Source: Limanda limanda
Lineage: Eukaryota > Chordata > Actinopteri > Pleuronectiformes > Pleuronectidae
Reading direction: 5' to 3'
Length of the DNA stretch: 64,000 nt
Assembly (NCBI RefSeq): GCF_963576545.1
Contig: NC_083637.1
Location: 25,390,507-25,454,506, forward strand
The position numbers were made by a program, and so were the translations under genes. The notes under the pieces are model-generated. The model was not told the DNA's origin, did not search any database, and was given only the letters and a program-made list of their open reading frames with translations. Shown here piece by piece: positions 47,094 to 64,000 of the stretch (positions are counted from its first letter, which is position 1; every line of letters begins with the position of its first letter).

Positions 47094-47128
47094 CAGTTTC
47101 TGCTGCCACCGGAAGTGCCTCTACGAGC
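47094..47128 (-). repeat. Inverted repeat arm 2 (copy of asna1 leader)
   Basis: Perfect reverse complement of 46116-46150, with diverged similarity (about 70 percent by eye) continuing to roughly 47165. The arms are separated by about 940 bp of AT-rich DNA without a recognised gene. No target-site duplication flanks the pair. Confidence 0.9.
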
Positions 47129-47445
47129 TGCCGCTGCCACGATTTGAGCTTCTGGCTCACCCGTGCGGCTCCTGAGAGGGGAGGAACCCGGATGTAGAGA
47201 TTCTGATGCACTCACCGACACTCGGAGTTTTGGCTCTCAACCCAGTGGCAGTGGTTTTAAAAGCTTGAATGTAGTGACAACAAATAGCTTTGTGGTCAGT
47301 TTGAGGGATGTATCCTAATTGTTGTTCTGCGTCAGAGTGTATGGAAAAAACTACCTCTAAACGTGTCCCTATTAGGGGAGGGGCCAGAATGAACAGCACA
47401 GTGAACATTTCAAAAACCAGGTGGCAGTAGTGAGTCTTTCCCCCT

Positions 47446-48090
47446 GATCTTATTAGGGCCCTAGCACCAACAGTGCAAAGGCCCTACTGCTCATCATTTG
47501 ATTATATTCAGGCAAATCAATCACATTTTTAACAGCTTGAACATACTCAAGAACTCACCAAAATTTGCGTGCACCTCAGGCCTGGTGAAAATGTACGTAT
47601 TCTGGAGTAATTTGAAAGGGGCCAACAGCATCACATACAAACACAGCCCCTGAGTTTGCTTTCACCTATTCACTGTTATCCTCCTGTCTGGAGCCGTGCT
47701 AACCCTTTAAGCTTTTACATTTAGAACTATGAGGGCATCACACAAAGAAAACAACTTGCGTCAACATTATCTCAACTACAAACTTGTATTTTGCAAATGT
47801 CACGTGAAACAAAAGCAGAAACTTTCTGCAAAAACACCATTACACGGTCAGATGCTATTTTAGACAAAGCACTTCTTGTAAGAAAAATAAATTTTGTTAC
47901 AAAAATGACACAATCAGTCAAACATTTCCCATGGGTTTTTCATTTGGCAGTTGACATTAAGTTTCTTTGCTGTAAAACATTAATTAATTTGTCACACTTT
48001 AAAACGCTGAAAATGTTGCCCTACACATTGAAACCACAGCCCACATGACCTGAATGCAGCACAACCCTCGAGGGGCCGCTGGGGTCTTAA
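47446..48090. repeat. Old interspersed teleost repeat (GGGCCCTAGCACC type)
   Basis: Opens with ttagggccctagcaccaaca and aaggccctactg, then ctcaccaaaatttgcgtgcac and a later segment on fcontrol-like AT-rich DNA. From memory this resembles a very abundant teleost repeat whose class I cannot name. The right boundary is approximate and no gene is evident. Confidence 0.45.
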
Positions 48091-48229
48091 CAAAGACTGT
48101 TTAGCTTCACTGATACCAGACATTTACTTTACTTTTAGGAGGAACACTTGTGACAGGAAGGCTGGAATATTCGAGAGTAGAGACACAGAGTGATTAAGTA
48201 ACATGTATATTTATATAAGAGAAGAGTAT

Positions 48230-48950
48230 CTTTTTATTCAGGCATGAAAACATAATACATAGTATACATAGTCAACATTGTATGTAGAAAGATAGTGAAA
48301 ATACACAGGCAGAAGCATGATGCTTATATATGCCTGTCCTACATAACTCTCCATCCAATTCATCATCCAGATATAAACAAAGCAAAACTAACTGATTATT
48401 CACACTTGTAACCCTAAAAAAAAGCTTCACAGACCTATCCAGTTACACATTCTAAACTTTACATTTGCATTGTTCCACAGTCTAGCCCCAACATAAGAAA
48501 CACATCTCCTTTTGATCCCCTTTTTGGCTTTTTGTATCACAAATTTGCAAACTTCTCTTTAATCATATGTACTCTCCTGAATTGAAAAATATCTTTGAAC
48601 ACAACTTGGGAGTGACTTTCATTTAACTCTAGACAATAATTGCATTATTTTTATAATATATAAAATCATGTAATTTCCTCACATGGGATTTTATAAATAG
48701 TTCTTTTGTGTGATCATAATAACCTGCCTTATTGATAATACGTATGGCTCTTTTCTGGAGTATTACAATGGGGTTTAAAGTGGTTTTAAAAGTTGACCCC
48801 ACAGTTCCACACAGTACGATGGATGAGGAAGTATTAGTGAACAAAACAATGATATGGAAAGCATCATGATGTAATGCATCTCTAGATTTGTACAGGATTG
48901 CTACAGTCTTTGAAAGTAAACAGTGCACATGCAAATAAAAACATTAAACT
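48230..48950 (-). mobile_element. Non-LTR retrotransposon (LINE), truncated 3' end
   Basis: The minus-strand frame at 48629-48934 contains STFKTTLNPIVILQKRAIRI and INKAGYYDHTKELF, matching the C-terminal part of LINE reverse-transcriptase proteins, where WGNTYKTNLNPI..LQKRAIRI is common. Further downstream a shifted frame gives CVSYVGARLWNNAN, like the usual C..V.G..LWN motif. The frame is broken and the 5' portion is absent, as expected for a dead 5'-truncated insertion. The clade (Rex/L2/Jockey-like) is uncertain. Confidence 0.7.
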
Positions 48951-49202
48951 AAGGATATGGGTTAAATTGTCTGGTTGCCAAGTAATGTTGTTGAGGATAA
49001 ATTCCAAGAGGAACATTTATTAGATTCTGCCCAAAGCCATGTACAGCACATGTCTCACTTTAAGGTGCCTCAATTGCAGAATAAAATACATATTGTGCAT
49101 ATTGTAACCAAGCTGCAGCCGGTGAGAGAAACATTCACTTACATGAACAGTTGGATGCTGTAACCACAGGATAAGACAGTTTCCTCCATGAACAACTCTT
49201 CA

Positions 49203-49930
49203 TGGCTTCACTCGTCCCCACTTCTGCGCTGGCGTTGTACCTTTAGCTCTTAATCTTTCTAGATCCAGCGTCAACCTCCGTCTCTGATCTCCAGGCAGTG
49301 CCAAGCCAGAATATTTACGTGTGCGGTCTGAGCTCTCACACATTCCATTCCCCTGTGAATGGAGGAACTTCGAACTTGGTCCGATCTTTCGCAGTTTGTC
49401 TGCCGCAGCCAGCGAGGCCAGAAAGCTGGGCCCAGGTCCTTCCACTGGTAGGTTAGTTCCCAGGTGGCAGAGCGTAGCAGCCAGGATCGAACCGAACTGG
49501 CGACATCTGGAGGAAAAGGACTCAAGCCTAAACCTGCAGCTTCCTTCTACCGCTTGTGGTGATGGTTTGCTGCAGCTTCTTTCAGCTCTGGCAGAGGATT
49601 CAGGTTAGTGGGTGATTTGCCAGGCCTTGTGTCTCCATCCAGCAAAAGCTGCCTATCAGCGTCACCCTCAGTGGCCCCAGGTGGCTTCTCTATAGATGTC
49701 CAGAAGGGGTGGAAAGAGCATCCAAGAAGACCCAGGAGGCGAGAAGGCCGGCGGTGTCTGGTTTTGAGAATGTCCTGGTCAGCAGAGTATATGGACGCAT
49801 TGGCTGCGAGAAGGACAGGAGACTGGCTCTCAGCATAAGAAATGGTGAATCAAAGCGTGAATCCTCCTGGTCATGAGGGTTTGAAGGCTGATTCTGTGTT
49901 GACATATTAGAAGTAAGAGCTTCAAATCCA
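49203..49930 (-). pseudogene. Unrecognised coding-like block, frameshifted gene or pseudogene
   Basis: GC-rich with coding texture on the minus strand. An apparent start MSTQNQPSNPHDQEDSRF (near 49905) is followed by a frame change into ISYAESQSPVLLAANASIY, which stays open through CSFHPFWTSIEKPPGA to HHHKR and a stop at about 49550. A third segment, opening CRQFGSILAATLCHLG, runs to a stop at 49201-49203 and is rich in Arg/Lys (GDQRRRLTLDLERLRAKG). A gt...ag pair 44 nt apart between segments 2 and 3 would keep frame, but 44 nt is very short for a vertebrate intron. I do not recognise the family. It may be a real small gene with sequence errors, or a recently dead copy. Confidence 0.45.
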
Positions 49931-50522
49931 TGTAGAAGGAGGGACACGGAAATCCAGCACACAGTTGAATGCTACACACATGATCCTGTGTCTGTATGAT
50001 TAAACAGAGGAATGTAAAAATTGTTCCTCTAATCTTCCTCTGGCTGCTTCAGGGACTCAGTGTACTCAACACCAGAAATCCTTGAGCTCTTAACCAACAA
50101 CATACTGAAAATGATGGCCTTATCACACAAACAGCAGGCGTATTATGGAGTATGGCCAGAGCCCAACCGTAGCTCCCACTTCTCCTTCAAGGCTCTAAAA
50201 TACAGCACGGCTCTGCTTTGGTTTGGTTTCATGTAAATGTGTTGATTCCCAGAAGTAGAAACAGAAAAAAAATATTTACATATTTCACACAAAGCAGGAA
50301 ACAAGACAGGAAGAAGCATGATTTGACCTCGATTAAGAGGAGCTGTGTCACCAACCCCAGACACAAGATCTTCAGAAACAACAACTGAAGAGTTTTCTAA
50401 CACAAAGACGACACTGAGATCGGTTAGAAAACAAGCTCCAGGGAAAATTCACTTCATGGCGGCTAAGAGAGGAACATGTGAAAAAGAGGACGGATGAAAC
50501 ATGTTTGCAGGACAATGTCCCG

Positions 50523-50528
50523 TTTATT
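50523..50528 (-). terminator. Candidate tom1 poly(A) signal AATAAA (tttatt on +)
   Basis: A canonical hexamer on the gene strand about 345 bases beyond the tom1 stop, the first one noticed there. Confidence 0.35.
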
Positions 50529-50870
50529 CTCATTTACACAAAATCAAATTTCTTCTTGGAAGGCCTGCGATGGTGTAATATCAAATATATGTTCAACTGT
50601 AAACTCTTGTTCACATCGACATTAGAATAATACATTTCATAAATACATCCACATAAAGTTGTTCTTACAGAAAGGTACAAAGAGCAAAATTAACTAAGAA
50701 ATACTGCATACAAGTTGATTAGGCACTAGTTCTGTAGTGTCAGGTTTTTACTGTGTGTGTGTGTGTTTTTGTTCGTGTACATGCCTGTGTTTGTGTGTGT
50801 GTGTGCGTGTACAGAGATAACCTGACTTGGCACAGCCTGTCTGTATGCTTAGCCTTCCACGTCTCCACAC

Positions 50871-60128
<9,258 letters not shown>

Positions 60129-60274
60129 CTTCTCCCCGAGTGAAAACATGCCGGCAGACTGGGTCCAGGGCGTCCAGGTGGAGAGTTGAAGTCCTGAGCT
60201 GCTGCAGCCTGTGTTGTTTCCTCTCGGATCTCAGTGAACACCGCTGCCTCGGAGACGCGCTGGCACTGTGAGCG

Positions 60275-60283
60275 GTCACGTGA
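60275..60283. promoter_or_regulatory. CLEAR-like E-box GTCACGTGA upstream of tom1
   Basis: A palindromic CACGTG core with flanking GT/A about 150 bases upstream of the tom1 start codon, resembling the TFEB/TFE3 lysosomal-autophagy element. Similar words occur elsewhere by chance, for example near 47800, so function is only suggested by position. Confidence 0.35.
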
Positions 60284-60337
60284 AAACACACAGAGCCAGG
60301 AAGCAGCATCAACACACACCGCTGCCCTGTGATCACA

Positions 60338-62845
<2,508 letters not shown>

Positions 62846-64000
62846 CAGGACTGTCTCAGAAAATTAGAATATTGTGATAAAGTTCTTTATTTTCTGTAAT
62901 GCAATTAAAAAAACAAAAATGTCATGCATTCTGGATTCATTACAAATCAACTGAAATATTGCAAGCCTTTTATTCTTTTAATATTGCTGATTATGGCTTA
63001 CAGCTTAAGAAAACTCAAATATCCTATCTCTAAATATTAGAATATCATGAAAAAGTATACTAGTAGGGTATTCAACTAATCACTTGAATCGTCTAATTAA
63101 CTCGAAACACCTGCAAGGGTTTCCTGAGCCTTGAAAAACACTCAGCTTGGTTCAGTAAACTAAATCACAAGTATGGGGAAGACTGCTGATCTGACTGCTG
63201 TCCAGAGGACCATCATTGACACCCTCCATCAGGAGGGTAAGACACAAAAAGAAATTTCTCAAAGAGCAAGCTGTTCACAGAGTGCAGTTTCAAAGCACAT
63301 TCACAAAAAGTCTGTTGGAAGGGGGAAATGTGGCAGGAAACGCTGCACAACCAAGAGAGATGACCGCAGCCTTAACCGCATTGTGAAGAAGGGTCGCTTC
63401 CAGAATTTGGGGGAGCTTCAAAGACAGTGGACTGAAGCTGGAGTCCAGGTATCAAAAGCCACTGTTCACAGACGTGTCCGGGAAATGGGCTACAATAGCC
63501 GTATTCCCATGGTCAAGCCACTTCTGAACTCAAGACAACGGAAGAAGCGTCTGACTTGGTCTATGGAAAAGAAGCACTGGGCAGTTGCAGAGTGGTCCAA
63601 AGTCCTCTTTTCAGACGAAAGCAAGTGTTGTATTTCATTTGGAAGTCAAGGCGCCAGAGTCTGGAGAAAGGCTGGAGAGGAGCAAAATCCAAGTTGCTTG
63701 AAATCCAGTGTGAAGTTCCCACAGTCAGTGATGGTTTGGGGAGCCATGTCAGCTGCTGGTGTTGGTCCACTGTGTTTCATCAAGTCCAGAGTAAATGCAG
63801 CTGTGTACCAAGAGATTTTAGAGCACTACATGCTTCCGTCTGCTGAAAAGCTCTATGGAGATGAGGATTTCATTTTCCAGCATGATCTGGCACCTGCCCA
63901 CAGTGCCAAAACCACCAGTAACTGGTGTACTGACCATGGCATTACTGTCCTCGATTGGCCTGCCAATTCCCCTGACCTGAACCCCATAGAGAATTTGTGG
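62846..64000 (+). mobile_element. Tc1-family DNA transposon, 5' part, runs off the window
   Basis: Begins with caggactgtctcagaaaat directly after a TA. Two related direct-repeat motifs, tcagaaaattagaatattgt near 62856 and tctaaatattagaatatcat near 63031, give the IR/DR layout typical of fish Tc1 elements such as Sleeping Beauty relatives. A transposase frame starts at 63173. The right end is outside the window, so neither the second inverted repeat nor the target duplication can be checked. Confidence 0.9.
63173..64000 (+). CDS. Tc1 transposase (DD34E), 276 codons open to window edge
   Basis: The frame opens with ATG at 63173 (MGKTADLTAVQRTIIDTL) and has no stop or frameshift through position 64000. 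An N-terminal paired-like DNA-binding domain has helix-turn-helix segments (about 11-46, KEISQRASCSQSAVSKHIHK) and a basic GRKR patch (about 54-57). The catalytic triad is present: Asp148 in LFSDES, Asp238 in QHDLAPAH and Glu273 in NPIENLW, with exactly 34 residues between the last two. The enzyme cuts and pastes the element at TA sites. The expected full length is about 340 residues, so roughly 60-70 are missing beyond the edge. The intact frame suggests a young copy. Confidence 0.93.
   Translation, partial: MGKTADLTAVQRTIIDTLHQEGKTQKEISQRASCSQSAVSKHIHKKSVGRGKCGRKRCTTKRDDRSLNRIVKKGRFQNLGELQRQWTEAGVQVSKATVHRRVREMGYNSRIPMVKPLLNSRQRKKRLTWSMEKKHWAVAEWSKVLFSDESKCCISFGSQGARVWRKAGEEQNPSCLKSSVKFPQSVMVWGAMSAAGVGPLCFIKSRVNAAVYQEILEHYMLPSAEKLYGDEDFIFQHDLAPAHSAKTTSNWCTDHGITVLDWPANSPDLNPIENLW

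Noticed and set aside
46116..47128. Idea that the 1.01-kb interval is a transposon with 35-bp terminal inverted repeats
   Set aside because: One arm is the asna1 leader itself, homology continues outward beyond the arms, and no target-site duplication is seen.
46958..47197. Plus-strand frame sharing [10 protein letters not shown] with the asna1 leader frame
   Set aside because: The similarity comes from the inverted duplication of non-coding leader; the start Met and MAASVEDEF region are not copied, so it is not a second asna1.
49203..49930. Idea that the unknown block is TRIR or another human 19p13 neighbour
   Set aside because: Its motifs do not resemble the TRIR sequence I remember, and no other neighbour fits.

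Overview
The window looks like nuclear DNA of a teleost fish, probably a spiny-rayed one. The genes have many short exons with GT-AG introns. The proteins resemble vertebrate families. The intergenic DNA is full of (CA)n/(GA)n microsatellites and repeats typical of teleosts (Tc1 transposons, a hAT element, tRNA-derived SINEs, a LINE tail, small inverted-repeat elements). I see no bacterial-type operons, CRISPR arrays or rRNA/tRNA genes.

Layout: positions 1-29.6 kb hold no convincing exon, only repeats and microsatellites. At 29,656-30,574 (+) are the last two coding exons of hook2. Facing it is best2 (bestrophin, 9 coding exons, minus, 31,652-37,698). Next on the minus strand is asna1/get3 (7 exons, 41,536-46,055), the ATPase that targets tail-anchored membrane proteins. 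Upstream of asna1 are an inverted copy of its own 5' leader (47,094-47,128), an old repeat, a LINE tail and an unrecognised coding-like block (49.20-49.93 kb, minus). tom1 follows (15 coding exons, minus, 50,871-60,128), an endosomal VHS-GAT adaptor. The last 1.15 kb is the 5' part of a Tc1 transposon whose transposase frame is open to the window edge.

For best2, asna1 and tom1 I rebuilt the coding sequence exon by exon. Every junction keeps phase, and the products are 631, 341 and 489 residues. The block asna1 > best2 > < hook2 matches, from memory, the order and orientation on human 19p13, which supports the orthology calls. Human TOM1 lies on another chromosome, so its position here is a lineage-specific neighbourhood. 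The genes do not form a pathway: Get3 handles membrane-protein insertion, Bestrophin-2 is an anion channel, Hook2 is a microtubule/dynein adaptor, and Tom1 sorts endosomal cargo.

I found no clearly undescribed biological system. The most interesting items are the unidentified coding-like block at 49.2-49.9 kb, the perfect 35-bp inverted copy of the asna1 leader, the apparent absence of upstream hook2 exons over 29 kb, the potentially intact Tc1, and a bestrophin with a replaced conserved tryptophan. All alignments were done by eye and family comparisons come from memory.
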